Shown: one piece after another, positions 1 through 8,921 of the stretch
Layout: every line of letters starts with the position of its first letter
Position numbering within the stretch: position 1 is the first letter of the stretch
From: an uncultured Azospirillum sp.
GTDB taxonomy: Bacteria; Pseudomonadota; Alphaproteobacteria; RF32; CAG-239
Direction: 5' to 3'
NCBI GenBank assembly: GCA_947383875.1
Contig: CANDEX010000011.1
Location: 1-33,624, forward strand
Length of the DNA stretch: 33,624 bases
Program-made: the position numbers and the translations under genes
Notes under the pieces: generated by a model
What the model was told of the DNA's origin: nothing
The model's database searches: none
What the model saw: the letters and a program-made list of their open reading frames with translations, nothing else

Positions 1-485
1 GCTTTGTATGCCCCGGTAAAGCCTTTGAGGGAATATGTATCTTTGGTCTTCGTCCCTTTGGAAGAAATACCGTCGACAATCATCCGCTGCCCGCGCCTCA
101 TTGCCGCCACCAGTTCTTTATCAGCTTTATCATCAATCGCCCAGGCTTTGTCACCGTCGGTAAACAAGCGGGAGAAACTATCTTTGCCGATTTTAACCAC
201 CACCGGCGCACCGTTTTTATATGTATAGCCGGCCACAAAATTAACCACATCATAGCTTTTTTCTGCCGGACGATGCGTAATAATCACATATATATCGCCG
301 CGCTTGGTGTATTTGCCTTCATCCTTTTTCGGCGTAGATGCCATATAGCAAATCGTGCCTTTTCCGTCTTTAACAGAATAGGCGGCCCAATCATCATATT
401 CGCCGATAAGCTGTGGAGCTGCCGCAGAAGCCGCCCCCGAAGCCACAAAACTGCCAAACAAAACTGCCGCTAAAAACTTTTTCAT
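1..485 (-). CDS. Invasion-associated locus B (IalB) family secreted protein, C-terminus cut by window edge
   Basis: The gene starts at the ATG complementary to 483-485 and runs off the left edge after 161 visible codons. The product begins MKKFLAAVLFGSFVASG and has an AASA-type cleavage site near residue 21, so it is a Sec-exported periplasmic protein. The mature part carries the family pattern: a W-A-A-Y segment, CYMAS, ITHRP, a GYTYKNG stretch, an LFTDGDKAW segment, and near the end RGQRMIVDG followed by GTKTKDTYSLKGFTGA. IalB-like proteins are common small periplasmic proteins of alphaproteobacteria whose exact role is unsettled; the name comes from a Bartonella invasion locus. It is divergent from cca across a 105-bp gap. 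The family call rests on pattern recognition; the missing C-terminus is only a few residues to tens of residues. Confidence 0.8.
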   Translation of the reverse strand, partial: MKKFLAAVLFGSFVASGAASAAAPQLIGEYDDWAAYSVKDGKGTICYMASTPKKDEGKYTKRGDIYVIITHRPAEKSYDVVNFVAGYTYKNGAPVVVKIGKDSFSRLFTDGDKAWAIDDKADKELVAAMRRGQRMIVDGISSKGTKTKDTYSLKGFTGAYK

Positions 486-590
486 ACCTATCTACCCACA
501 ATGTTATCAAAATTTGCTATAATATACTGGAAAAAGTTATAAAAACTGTTAACAATAGGCCATAATTTAAAATATGGAATATGGCATAAA

Positions 591-1832
591 ATGTTCAAAG
601 ACCAATACCTCAATATCGACAATCTCATCAGCAACCCTAATGTGCTGAAGCTATTCCGGGTGGTTGAAGCCCACGGCGGGGTGCTGCGCTTTGTTGGCGG
701 CGCTGTCCGTGATGCAATTGCCGGCATCAAAGGGTTTGACCTGGACCTGGCAACGGATTTATCTCCGGACGAACTGGTCGAAGCCTGTGAGGAAAACGGA
801 CTGCGCACCATTCCTATCGGCATCAAATTCGGAACTGTCGGCGTGCTGATAGACAATCAGGTGCTTGAAGTGACCTCCTTGCGCAAAGATGTCAAAACCG
901 ATGGCCGCCACGCCGAAGTCGTCTTTACTTCTGACTGGAACGAAGATGCCTCCCGCCGCGACCTGACAATCAACGCCGTCTACGCCGATGAAAAAGGCAA
1001 TGTCTTTGACTACTATAACGGCGTAGATGACTTGGAAAAAGGCATCGTCCGTTTTATTGGCAGCGCCAACCAGCGGATTAAAGAAGACTACCTGCGCATA
1101 TTGCGTTTTTTCCGTTTTTATTCGATTTTCGGCAAAGCCCCCATTGACCGCAAAGCTTTGGAAGCCTGCAAGGAAAACCGCGACGGTTTGAAACAATTGT
1201 CTATGGAACGTATTCGTGACGAATTATTTAAATTGTTTCTGACCCCCAAAGTGGTCGAAACCCTGCAAATAATGTATGACAATGAAATTCTGAGCTATGT
1301 TTTCCCGGACACACATTATCTGGAGGAATTAGATTTCCTGGTAAATACCATTGATGTCAAAGACCTACCCAACGCCCCACTGCGCCGGTTGTTTATCCTT
1401 TATAACCCCAACACCTCCTTGGCTGAAAATCTGGCGGCACGCCTCCGAATGAGCAACAAACAACGCGAAGATTTTGTCAGCTGGGCAAAACATCATCCGT
1501 TTTTTGAAGAATTGCTTGAGGAAAAATCTTTGCGCCGTCTGACCTATCTCCATGGCAACGACTTCTGCCGGGACAAATTAATTTTACTCAGCGCCTTAAA
1601 CCACCGGGTGCTCCCGGATTTGAAACAACGTCTGGCACATATTGCCCAAATATCCATACCCGAATTTTCCGTGAAAGGGCGAGATGTCATTGCCGCCGGC
1701 ATTAAAGACAATCGCAAAATAGGCGAAGTGCTGAACGAATTGGAACAAATCTGGATAGACAGCGACTTCAGTCTCAGCCACGGAGAGCTTCTGGCACGTT
1801 TGCCCGAACTGATTATGCAAAAATCAGCCTAA
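591..1832 (+). CDS. cca: CCA tRNA nucleotidyltransferase / poly(A) polymerase family protein
   Basis: This 413-aa enzyme adds or repairs the 3'-terminal CCA of tRNAs using CTP and ATP. It is a class II nucleotidyltransferase. The head domain shows LRFVGGAVRD (residues 32-41) and the metal-binding DLDLATD (D50, D52). The nucleotide-recognition block RRDLTINA and a DYYNGVDDLEKG segment follow, then the RIKEDYLRILRFFRF helix typical of the PcnB/Cca neck. The C-terminal third is the helical body and tail. Its length fits alphaproteobacterial Cca. Upstream ATGs at 574 and 581 are out of frame, so 591 is chosen although no strong ribosome-binding site is seen. The gene ends convergently with the next one, overlapping by 4 bp. 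The alternative annotation, poly(A) polymerase, is less likely in this lineage. Confidence 0.92.
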   Translation: MFKDQYLNIDNLISNPNVLKLFRVVEAHGGVLRFVGGAVRDAIAGIKGFDLDLATDLSPDELVEACEENGLRTIPIGIKFGTVGVLIDNQVLEVTSLRKDVKTDGRHAEVVFTSDWNEDASRRDLTINAVYADEKGNVFDYYNGVDDLEKGIVRFIGSANQRIKEDYLRILRFFRFYSIFGKAPIDRKALEACKENRDGLKQLSMERIRDELFKLFLTPKVVETLQIMYDNEILSYVFPDTHYLEELDFLVNTIDVKDLPNAPLRRLFILYNPNTSLAENLAARLRMSNKQREDFVSWAKHHPFFEELLEEKSLRRLTYLHGNDFCRDKLILLSALNHRVLPDLKQRLAHIAQISIPEFSVKGRDVIAAGIKDNRKIGEVLNELEQIWIDSDFSLSHGELLARLPELIMQKSA

Positions 1833-2527
1833 CCATTATTTTTATAAAACTCTTTACGAGCTTTGCGCTGCATTGACCACAAATTGCCAATGCCGTTAAT
1901 TGGCTGCACCGGATAAGCAGATTTAAAGTTAAAATCCCTTGATAAAAACAATGACGTTGTTTTGGTATAGCAATTCATCGGGCAAAAACCGTAAAAATCA
2001 ACCTGAATCAGCCCGGCCTCCTGCAAACAGCCCGCCGCTTTCACATATTCTTGACTGGTATTGATGCGGTCACTGTCATCTAAAATAATAACCCCGCCCG
2101 CAGCCAAAGCTTTTGTCGCGGCAGCAGCGCATTCGGCCCTGCGTTTACCGTCCACCACAATCACATCATATTTGAGGCCATCTTCAAAAATCGCTTTTTC
2201 ATAGATTTCCCCTTCATCCCGCCAACGGACATCCAAGCGCGGATGATGAAATTCCTGCTGCCATTTTTCAAACCACTTGGGATTATCCTCTATGCTGGTG
2301 ACCGAAGCAGCGCGCTCCGCCCAAAACAAAGATGAATTTCCGCAGCCAAATTCAAACACTTTCTTCTGGGTATAGTCAAATTGCGACAGATATTCTATTG
2401 CCGGATAAGTATACCACGGCAACGGTTTGCCATCGCGGTCAACGCATATTTTCTCGTCAATTGTCCGCTCTATGGCAAAATCTTTCTGCCACATTTCTAT
2501 AAACTTTTGAAACTTTTCACTATACAT
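1829..2527 (-). CDS. Class I SAM-dependent methyltransferase, substrate unknown
   Basis: The 232-aa product has a Rossmann-type SAM-binding core. Motif I is KKVFEFGCGNSSLFWA (around residues 55-70), followed by an acidic motif II in VTSIEDNPKW and a motif IV-like strand YDVIVVDGKRR. Then comes GGVIILDDSDR, the usual post-motif strand in small-molecule and FkbM/TylF-like methyltransferases. There is no signal peptide or membrane segment, so it is cytosolic. The C-terminal third contains FYGFCPMNCYTKTTSLFLS, which probably shapes the acceptor pocket. The gene stands alone between cca (convergent) and the DUF378 gene (divergent), so context does not suggest a substrate. The family call is good; the function is unknown. 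Confidence 0.75.
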   Translation of the reverse strand: MYSEKFQKFIEMWQKDFAIERTIDEKICVDRDGKPLPWYTYPAIEYLSQFDYTQKKVFEFGCGNSSLFWAERAASVTSIEDNPKWFEKWQQEFHHPRLDVRWRDEGEIYEKAIFEDGLKYDVIVVDGKRRAECAAAATKALAAGGVIILDDSDRINTSQEYVKAAGCLQEAGLIQVDFYGFCPMNCYTKTTSLFLSRDFNFKSAYPVQPINGIGNLWSMQRKARKEFYKNNG

Positions 2528-2608
2528 TCAGTCTATCCCCGTTGAAAGCTTTTCTGGCATAGCTATATCATACTCGTACAAAATATAAAACCTTTTTAGG
2601 AGAGTGTC

Positions 2609-2824
2609 ATGGAATTAATTAAAAAAATTTCTTTCGTTTTGACCATTATCGGTGGTTTGAACTGGGGTTTAATCGGCCTGTTGGGCGTTGATTTCTTGTC
2701 TATGATGTTTGGCCCGATGACAATTTTGACCCGTTTGTGCTATGTCTTGGTCGGTTTGTCTTCTTTGTATCTGATTTTCGACCACTCTTGCGAAGTCCGC
2801 GAAGTTGTCAAAACCCGTATCTAA
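2609..2824 (+). CDS. DUF378 family small membrane protein
   Basis: A 71-aa protein with two hydrophobic segments (about residues 7-31 and 38-59). It carries the DUF378 signature: ISFVLTIIGGLNWGLIGL, then a short polar turn and a second helix with LVGLSSLYLIF. Members are tiny inner-membrane proteins of unknown function, common in bacteria. An AGGAGAG ribosome-binding site lies about 6 bases before the ATG. A strong hairpin terminator follows 14 bases after the stop, so it appears to be a monocistronic, well-expressed gene. The C-terminal tail, with HSCEVREVVKTRI, is hydrophilic. Confidence 0.85.
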   Translation: MELIKKISFVLTIIGGLNWGLIGLLGVDFLSMMFGPMTILTRLCYVLVGLSSLYLIFDHSCEVREVVKTRI

Positions 2825-2838
2825 CCGATACTTCAGAA

Positions 2839-2866
2839 AAGGCGCTGGACATCCAGCGCCTTTTTT
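2839..2866. terminator. Bidirectional rho-independent terminator between DUF378 gene and holA
   Basis: GGCGCTGG and CCAGCGCC form an 8-bp stem around an ACAT loop (2841-2860), followed on the plus strand by six T. On the minus strand the same hairpin is followed by TTTTCTG, so it can also stop holA-operon transcripts. The T tract overlaps the holA stop codon. Confidence 0.85.
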
Positions 2867-3902
2867 AATACCCCCGGCGGCTGAGTTTTGCCGCAGCAGA
2901 AGCAATCTGCATCAAAGTAAAACTGACCAATTCAACAACCGGCATATTCGTCGTTTTGCAATCTCTTTCACACTTATACAACAGCTCCAAAACGCTAAAC
3001 AAACGGTCTTTCGGCCATAACGAAACCTGTCCCTTAAAACTTGCCTTGCGGAAAAAGATAATTGGCGGAGTCATGCGCACAAGGGCTTTGTCAATGGTTT
3101 CCCCTTGCTCCATCATCCCCATACAGGAAAGAATTTTGCTAAAGTGATAAGTCACATTACGGATGATTGAAATCGGCTCAGAACCTTCATTCAACAATTT
3201 ATTAAACGCCGCCAAAGCTTTCTCCGTCTGCCCGCCAGCCACAAAATAGCAGACATCATCTGCCGTCGATGCCGAATTATCGCTGATAATCGCCACCACG
3301 TCATCACTGGTGATGTTTTTTCTGTCCCCCATATAGGTCATCAGCTTGTCTATCTCGCCCATAGAACTCTTACGGTCATTAGACAAACGGGCGCAAAGGA
3401 GCTGTAAAGCCTCATTTCCGATAGTATACCCGCCCTCGACAAACTTCGCGCGGGCTGCTCCGTAAATATCCTCATCACGGTCTTCATAACAAGGGATAAC
3501 CGCAATATCCTCGCTGTCCTCACCCAACTTAACCAATGATGATTTTTTATTCAAACTACCGGAAGATATAATCAGCAGTGTATCAGACTTTGCCGTATCA
3601 AATAATGACTTCAGATGCTTAGTCAGATTATTATCCGCATCTTTCACCACAATCACCCGCCGACCGCCCATCAGCGACTGGCTGCCATATTCACCAAACA
3701 GCACTCCCGGATCGCCGTTAACATCCGCTCCGTTGAGATAGGCCACCCGAAACGGGTCATTCACATCCGGACAAATCGCCTTGGTAAAGCTCTTGACATA
3801 TTCCGACATCAGCCCTTCGTTAGAACCGTAAACCAACACCGCCCGCAGGCTGTTGTCGGGACGTTTGAGAAACTTGTCGATTTGCACCTGCTTATAAATC
3901 AC
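2865..3902 (-). CDS. holA: DNA polymerase III subunit delta
   Basis: HolA is the clamp-loader subunit that opens the beta sliding clamp. The 345-aa product begins MIYKQVQIDKFLKR and shows LRAVLVYGSNEGLMSEYVKSF, the degenerate P-loop region of alphaproteobacterial delta. Next come RRVIVVKDADN and a C-terminal helical collar with PISIIRNVTYHFSKI, the classic end-domain pattern. I place the start at the GTG complementary to 3900-3902. It overlaps the last 11 bases of lptE and has AAGGG upstream; extending the frame to 3971 would add 23 residues without family similarity. The resulting length matches the 343-aa E. coli subunit. It is the last gene of the DUF3576-leuS-lptE-holA operon. Confidence 0.93.
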   Translation of the reverse strand: MIYKQVQIDKFLKRPDNSLRAVLVYGSNEGLMSEYVKSFTKAICPDVNDPFRVAYLNGADVNGDPGVLFGEYGSQSLMGGRRVIVVKDADNNLTKHLKSLFDTAKSDTLLIISSGSLNKKSSLVKLGEDSEDIAVIPCYEDRDEDIYGAARAKFVEGGYTIGNEALQLLCARLSNDRKSSMGEIDKLMTYMGDRKNITSDDVVAIISDNSASTADDVCYFVAGGQTEKALAAFNKLLNEGSEPISIIRNVTYHFSKILSCMGMMEQGETIDKALVRMTPPIIFFRKASFKGQVSLWPKDRLFSVLELLYKCERDCKTTNMPVVELVSFTLMQIASAAAKLSRRGY

Positions 3903-4443
3903 TGGTCGACCCTTTTTTGGTGATTCGCGAATGAAAGTAAGCCCCAATGCGCAAGCTGATGTCATTGGCAATAATCTGCGCGGAATCTTTCATCACCTTT
4001 TTCTGGGCAATCGTCATCGAATAAGGATTCGCCAGAATATCATAACTGCCATAAGCTACCGAATTGCCTTTGACAATTTCTTTCCCATCCTCATACATCG
4101 TATAAGCTACTGTATATTCCACGCGCTTGCGGGTCGCGGTAATATCATTACGCAAAGCTTGGTCATAAACAGCCTCGCGCTGCGGATCAATCATCAGCCG
4201 GTACTTCGGACGTTTGGGCTGCCCCAAAGGTGTCAGCATATCCAGCAGATCATTGCGGATAAGCTGCCCAAACCGCTCACCGCTGGCAACAATTTTAATC
4301 TGTGCCATCTCAGAACTGATAGAGCGGTCAAATTCCCCTCCGAAAAACCACAAATTATCATGCTTTTTCTGAACATACAAAGGCTCAAACCCGCAAGCCG
4401 CGAGAAACAAAAACATCAATAACGCAATAAGTTTCTTTTTCAT
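3892..4443 (-). CDS. lptE: LPS-assembly lipoprotein LptE
   Basis: LptE plugs the LptD barrel in the outer membrane and helps deliver lipopolysaccharide to the surface. The 183-aa product has a lipoprotein signal, MKKKLIALLMFLFLAACGFEP, with lipobox LAAC (modified Cys around residue 17) and the G-F-x-P-L-Y start typical of LptE. The mature protein includes a GERFGQLIRNDLLDML helix and the alternating strands of the LptE fold, for instance KRPKYRLMIDPQRE and KRVEYTVAYTMYEDGKE. The conserved position between leuS and holA strongly supports the call. A GGAAG ribosome-binding site precedes the ATG. The 117-bp gap to leuS contains no clear terminator, so readthrough from leuS is likely. Confidence 0.9.
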   Translation of the reverse strand: MKKKLIALLMFLFLAACGFEPLYVQKKHDNLWFFGGEFDRSISSEMAQIKIVASGERFGQLIRNDLLDMLTPLGQPKRPKYRLMIDPQREAVYDQALRNDITATRKRVEYTVAYTMYEDGKEIVKGNSVAYGSYDILANPYSMTIAQKKVMKDSAQIIANDISLRIGAYFHSRITKKGSTSDL

Positions 4444-4560
4444 GTGTCTTCCTTGTTTGAACCTGTAAAACCGCGCAATTACCTCTGGTTACCCTCTCCT
4501 TCCAATTGAGTTATAAAGAGGGAAATAGAGTAATTTTCTGACTGTGTGAAATTGCTCTAG

Positions 4561-7053
4561 TTACCCTTTTATAACAATATTGATAAGGCGGTTGGGAACC
4601 ACAATCACCTTAACAATTTCCTTGCCCTCAAGCTGGCGTTTGACATTTTCCAAAGCCATAGCCTGAGCTTGAATTTCCTCTTTGGAGGCATCTTTCGGCA
4701 TATCAATTGTGCCGCGCATTTTGCCGCAAATCTGAACAGCATAAGTCACCACTTGGTCTTCCGCCAGTTTGGCATCACCCTGCGGCCAACTCTCGGCAAC
4801 CACCAAAGTGGTATTGCCCAAACGCGCCCACATTTCTTCTGCCAAATGCGGCGTAAACGGCGATAACAGTTTAATTAAGTTGCTGTATAATTCCGGCGCA
4901 ATTTTCGTTTTGGCGCTCAGATAATTGACATAAGTCATCATCGAAGAAACCGCCGTATTAAACTTCATTTGGTCGATTCGCTCAGTCACTTCCAAAATAC
5001 ATTTGTGCATCGCCCGCAAATCATCGGCAGACGCTTTTTCTGCAGCATCAACTTTGGCAAACAAAGCATAGACCTTGCTGACAAAACGATAAACGCCCAT
5101 CAGGCTTTCATCCGACCACATGGCAACTTGGTCAAACGGCCCGATAAACATTTCATACAAACGAAAAGTATCCGCGCCGTAAGAAGCGATAATATCATCC
5201 GGATTAATCACATTGCCGCGGGATTTTGACATTTTTTCGCCGTTCTCCGCCAAAATCATACCATGGGAGGTACGGCGCTGATACGGTTCTTTGTTGGGCA
5301 CTAATCCCAAATCATAGAGGAATTTGTGCCAAAAACGGGAATACAGCAAGTGCAAAGTCGTATGCTCCATACCGCCGTTATACCAGTCAACATTCATCCA
5401 GTAATCTAAAGCTTCTTTGGAGGCAAAAGCCTGATCATTATGCGGATCACAATAACGCAGGAAATACCAGGAAGACCCGGCCCAATTCGGCATGGTGTCG
5501 GTTTCACGCCGCGCTTTGCCGCCGCATTTCGGACACTTGGTGTACAACCATTCATCCCCGGCTTTAGATAACGGCGATTCGCCCTCATCATTCGGATGAT
5601 AATCGGGAACAGGCGGCAAAGTCAGCGGAAGCTCGGATTCGGATATCGGCTGCCAGCCGCAGTGTTCACAGTAAACCATCGGAATCGGTTCACCCCAGTA
5701 GCGCTGGCGGGAGAAGACCCAGTCACGCAGTTTGTAATTGATTTTGGACTTGCCGAAACCGTTTTTAACCGCGTAATCAATTGCCGCACGCATACCTTCT
5801 TCTTTATTCATCCCATCCAAGAAGCCGGAGTTAATATGCGCACCGTCTTCCTCGTGGGCTTTAACCGTAATATCGCCGCCAGCTAAAACCTGAACAATCG
5901 GCAGATTAAACGCTTTGGCAAAATCATAGTCGCGCTGGTCATGCGCCGGCACCGCCATAATTGCGCCTGTTCCATACCCCATTAAAACATAGTCGGAAAT
6001 AAATACCGGAATCAACTTGCCGTTATACGGATTCTTCGCTTTAATTCCTTTAAGTTCCACACCGGTTTTGCTCTCATCCATTGAGCGCTGCAAGTCTGAT
6101 TTCTTGGCTGTTTCTGCCACATAAGCCTGAACTTCCTCAGGGTTTTCAAAACGGCTCATCAATTCCGCCACATAAGGATGCTCCGGCGCTAAAACCATAT
6201 AGGTTACGCCGAAAGCCGTATCCGGACGGGTTGTAAAGACGGTCAGTTTTTTGCCGGACAATTCAGCACCGCTGTTATCTGCCAATCCGAAATCAAGCTC
6301 AGCCCCTTCCGAACGGCCAATCCAGTTCACCTGCTGCGATTTCACGCGGTCAATAAAATCCAAATCATCCAAATCATCAATCAAACGGTCGGCATATTTA
6401 GTAATTGCCACCATCCATTGCTCTTTGTTTTTGCGCACCACTTGCGCGCCGCAGCGTTCGCAACAGCCGTTGACAACTTCTTCATTCGCCAAACCGACTT
6501 TGCAACTCGGGCACCAGTTAATTGCCATTTTGTCTTTATACGCCAAACCTTTTTCAAACAGCTTGATAAACATCCACTGTGTCCACTTATAATATTCAGG
6601 ATCACAAGTTGAAATACATCTGTCCCAGTCAAAACTGAAACCGATAGATTTCATTTGCTTGGTAAAATTGGCAATATTGGCCGCCGTTGAAACCGCCGGA
6701 TGAACGCCGGTTTTAATGGCATAATTTTCCGCCGGCAAACCGAAAGCGTCAAACCCCATCGGATACAGCACATTAAAACCTTGCATTCTCTTCTTGCGGG
6801 AAATAACATCCAGCGCCGTATAAGACCGCGGGTGTCCGACGTGCAGCCCCGCCCCTGACGGATAAGGAAACTCGACCAGAGCATAAAATTTTTCTTTATT
6901 CTTATCGATTTCTACTTTATAGGCTTTTTCATCATCCCAAATTTTCTGCCATTTTTCTTCAATGGTATGAAAATTGTAGCGTTCTTCCAAAGCCCATTCT
7001 TTTTTCCACTCGTCAAAACTGGCTTTTCCGTTATATCTGGCGTTGTTAGTCAT
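4561..7053 (-). CDS. leuS: Leucyl-tRNA synthetase
   Basis: This 830-aa class Ia enzyme charges tRNA-Leu with leucine. The class I signature HVGH is at residues 71-74 and KMSKS at about 606-610. The segment between contains a zinc-ribbon module (CPSC then CCERC) and the CP1 editing domain. Editing residues are visible as the threonine-rich TTRPDTAFG strand and the conserved aspartate in MAVPAHDQRDYDFA. The tRNA-binding anticodon domain and the LeuRS C-terminal domain follow, ending KVIVVPNRLINIVIKG. Length is slightly below the 860-aa E. coli enzyme. GGAGAGG lies 12 bases before the ATG, just inside the upstream DUF3576 stop, so the two genes are co-transcribed. Confidence 0.98.
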   Translation of the reverse strand: MTNNARYNGKASFDEWKKEWALEERYNFHTIEEKWQKIWDDEKAYKVEIDKNKEKFYALVEFPYPSGAGLHVGHPRSYTALDVISRKKRMQGFNVLYPMGFDAFGLPAENYAIKTGVHPAVSTAANIANFTKQMKSIGFSFDWDRCISTCDPEYYKWTQWMFIKLFEKGLAYKDKMAINWCPSCKVGLANEEVVNGCCERCGAQVVRKNKEQWMVAITKYADRLIDDLDDLDFIDRVKSQQVNWIGRSEGAELDFGLADNSGAELSGKKLTVFTTRPDTAFGVTYMVLAPEHPYVAELMSRFENPEEVQAYVAETAKKSDLQRSMDESKTGVELKGIKAKNPYNGKLIPVFISDYVLMGYGTGAIMAVPAHDQRDYDFAKAFNLPIVQVLAGGDITVKAHEEDGAHINSGFLDGMNKEEGMRAAIDYAVKNGFGKSKINYKLRDWVFSRQRYWGEPIPMVYCEHCGWQPISESELPLTLPPVPDYHPNDEGESPLSKAGDEWLYTKCPKCGGKARRETDTMPNWAGSSWYFLRYCDPHNDQAFASKEALDYWMNVDWYNGGMEHTTLHLLYSRFWHKFLYDLGLVPNKEPYQRRTSHGMILAENGEKMSKSRGNVINPDDIIASYGADTFRLYEMFIGPFDQVAMWSDESLMGVYRFVSKVYALFAKVDAAEKASADDLRAMHKCILEVTERIDQMKFNTAVSSMMTYVNYLSAKTKIAPELYSNLIKLLSPFTPHLAEEMWARLGNTTLVVAESWPQGDAKLAEDQVVTYAVQICGKMRGTIDMPKDASKEEIQAQAMALENVKRQLEGKEIVKVIVVPNRLINIVIKG

Positions 7054-7059
7054 TCTAAT

Positions 7060-7515
7060 TTATTCCTCTCCTGCCGCAACAGCGCTGCGGTATAATACAC
7101 TAGCTTGGTTTAAGATAATTCTTTCAATTTCACCGGCCAAACGGCGGTCTGGCACAGTCTGCACCCATTTTCCGTTGATACGGTTCATTTTAGAAACCGT
7201 AACCTTCAAACCGTCAGCCCGCAGCTCTCCGCAGGTAATCCGCACGGCAATTTGAAACTTCTCATCCGGCACACCGTTAACCACCATCCAATCACTGACA
7301 ATCACGCCGCTGTACAAATCGCTGCGTTGCAATGGCATCTTTGACATTTTTTGCATAGCCGCCTGCCACAAATAACGGTTCACGCTCTGCGGTACGGCAA
7401 CTTCAGTTTCCTCTGCCGCCGGAACATCATCCGCCCACGGGTTCAGCGCCGTCATCCAAGAACAGCCCGGCAAGAGCAATGCCGCGGCCAATAAGCTTGC
7501 AAGTCGTTTATTCAT
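7060..7515 (-). CDS. DUF3576 domain lipoprotein
   Basis: The 151-aa product starts MNKRLASLLAAALLLPGCSW, a lipoprotein signal peptide with LPGC as lipobox. I chose the ATG complementary to 7513-7515 because AAGGAAAATAAA precedes it; the longer frame to 7575 would add a 20-residue polar tail before the signal. The mature protein carries the DUF3576 pattern: VNRYLWQAAMQKMSKMPLQ, a VIVSDWMV strand, FQIAVRITCGELRADGLKV, and a C-terminal helix with AGEIERIILNQASVLYR. The function of the family is unknown; it is nearly always found upstream of leuS in alphaproteobacteria, as here, and is presumably anchored in the outer or inner membrane. Confidence 0.85.
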   Translation of the reverse strand: MNKRLASLLAAALLLPGCSWMTALNPWADDVPAAEETEVAVPQSVNRYLWQAAMQKMSKMPLQRSDLYSGVIVSDWMVVNGVPDEKFQIAVRITCGELRADGLKVTVSKMNRINGKWVQTVPDRRLAGEIERIILNQASVLYRSAVAAGEE

Positions 7516-7655
7516 TTTATTTTCCTTGTCAGTCAAAATTGTTAAAAAGTTATATGATTTTTCCTGACTTGACAAGAGTCATAACGCATTTTCTCACTTG
7601 TAATTCGCCAAATATCGCGTAAAATATGTTTTCACAACCAACCGGGAAATAAAAT

Positions 7656-8921
7656 ATGTCCGATAATCGCGAAATTGCCGTCCGAATTCTTACCCAGACT
7701 TTCCGTCAAAGAAGCTTTCTGGATTTCAGCCTTATGAACCAATCCGCAGACGCAGACCGCGGTTTTATCAAAATGCTGGTTATGACAACCACCCGCCGCT
7801 ATGAATTTATCCGCAAAGCACTGCGCCAGTTCATCCGCAAAAAGCTCCCAGCCAAAGCGGCTTTTGCCGAATTTGCGCTTGCCGCCGGCGCTTGCGAACT
7901 GCTGTTTATGAATACGCCGGACTACGCGGTCATCAACTCTTATGTCAATTTGGTAAAAAAACACTGCGACAAATATTTGGCTGGATTCGCCAATGCCGTC
8001 CTGCGCAAAGTCGCCGCAGAAAAAGACCTCATCAAAACCAAGGACAAAGGCGAATTCTTCAGCGCCCCGTTTTTTGAACTGCTCAACAACGATTACCCTG
8101 CCGGACAGATTCGCCTGATTCAGCAAGCCGGCCTTTCTGAGCCGCCACTGGCAATCAGCGTCAAAACATCACCTGAACTTTGGGCTCAAAAATTAAACGG
8201 CAAACAATTGGACGGCAACACCATAATCCTGCCCGACAGCAGCAACATCAGCAGCTTGACCGGCTACGATACCGGTGACTGGTGGGTGCAAGACTATGCC
8301 GCCTCACTGGCTGCCAGCAGTTTGGAAAACCTTGCCGGCAAACGCGTTCTTGACCTCTGCGCCGCCCCCGGCGGCAAAACCGCCCAGCTGTTAAGCCGCG
8401 GCGCTGTCGTTACCTCATTGGACAATTCGCAACAGCGCCTGAATACCCTGCGCGAAAACATGACGCGCCTCCGACTGCAACCGGAAAAAATCATTTGCGC
8501 AGATGCCTTGTCCTATCTGCAAAATTTCAACGACAAACCGTTTGACGCCATTCTGCTGGATGCTCCCTGCTCCGGCACGGGCGTCTTTCGCCGGCACCCG
8601 GAATTGGTGCATATCAAAAATTCTCAAGATGTCGCCCGGCAAGCAGATCTCCAGAAGCAAATTCTCTCTCTTGCTACCAAAGCCTTAAAATCCGGCGGCG
8701 AATTGGTATACTGCACCTGTTCGATAGCCAAAGCCGAGGGCGAAGAACAAATAAAAGCCTTTTTGACGGAGAACGGCGGATTCGAACTGACACCTTTGTC
8801 ATCTTCCCGCTTTCCTGAAATTATCACCCCTGAAGGCTTCATCCGCACTCTGCCGATTCATCTGGCCGAATTCGGTGGCTGTGACGCTTTCTTCATTGCC
8901 AAACTGACAAAGGTGGCCTAA
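7656..8921 (+). CDS. rsmB: 16S rRNA (cytosine(967)-C(5))-methyltransferase (RsmB/Sun family)
   Basis: RsmB adds a methyl group to C5 of a 16S rRNA cytosine using SAM. The 421-aa product has an N-terminal NusB-like RNA-binding domain (residues 1-135) and a C-terminal NOL1/NOP2/sun methyltransferase domain. SAM motif I is VLDLCAAPGGKTAQL (231-245). The two cysteines of the m5C mechanism are C305 in LDAPCSGTG and C355 in CTCS; their 50-residue spacing equals that of E. coli RsmB (C325/C375). The C-terminus ends FGGCDAFFIAKL, also typical. The next gene begins immediately after the stop (TAA then ATG), showing translational coupling. The gene could be named rsmB or sun/fmu. Confidence 0.92.
   Translation: MSDNREIAVRILTQTFRQRSFLDFSLMNQSADADRGFIKMLVMTTTRRYEFIRKALRQFIRKKLPAKAAFAEFALAAGACELLFMNTPDYAVINSYVNLVKKHCDKYLAGFANAVLRKVAAEKDLIKTKDKGEFFSAPFFELLNNDYPAGQIRLIQQAGLSEPPLAISVKTSPELWAQKLNGKQLDGNTIILPDSSNISSLTGYDTGDWWVQDYAASLAASSLENLAGKRVLDLCAAPGGKTAQLLSRGAVVTSLDNSQQRLNTLRENMTRLRLQPEKIICADALSYLQNFNDKPFDAILLDAPCSGTGVFRRHPELVHIKNSQDVARQADLQKQILSLATKALKSGGELVYCTCSIAKAEGEEQIKAFLTENGGFELTPLSSSRFPEIITPEGFIRTLPIHLAEFGGCDAFFIAKLTKVA

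Noticed and set aside
3903..3971. Longer HolA starting at 3971
   Set aside because: The extra 23 residues lie wholly inside lptE and do not resemble delta subunits. The GTG at 3902 gives the normal length.
4444..4560. Terminator between leuS and lptE
   Set aside because: Only a 6-bp CCCTCT/AGAGGG pairing with a long loop and no T run is present, so it is too weak to call.
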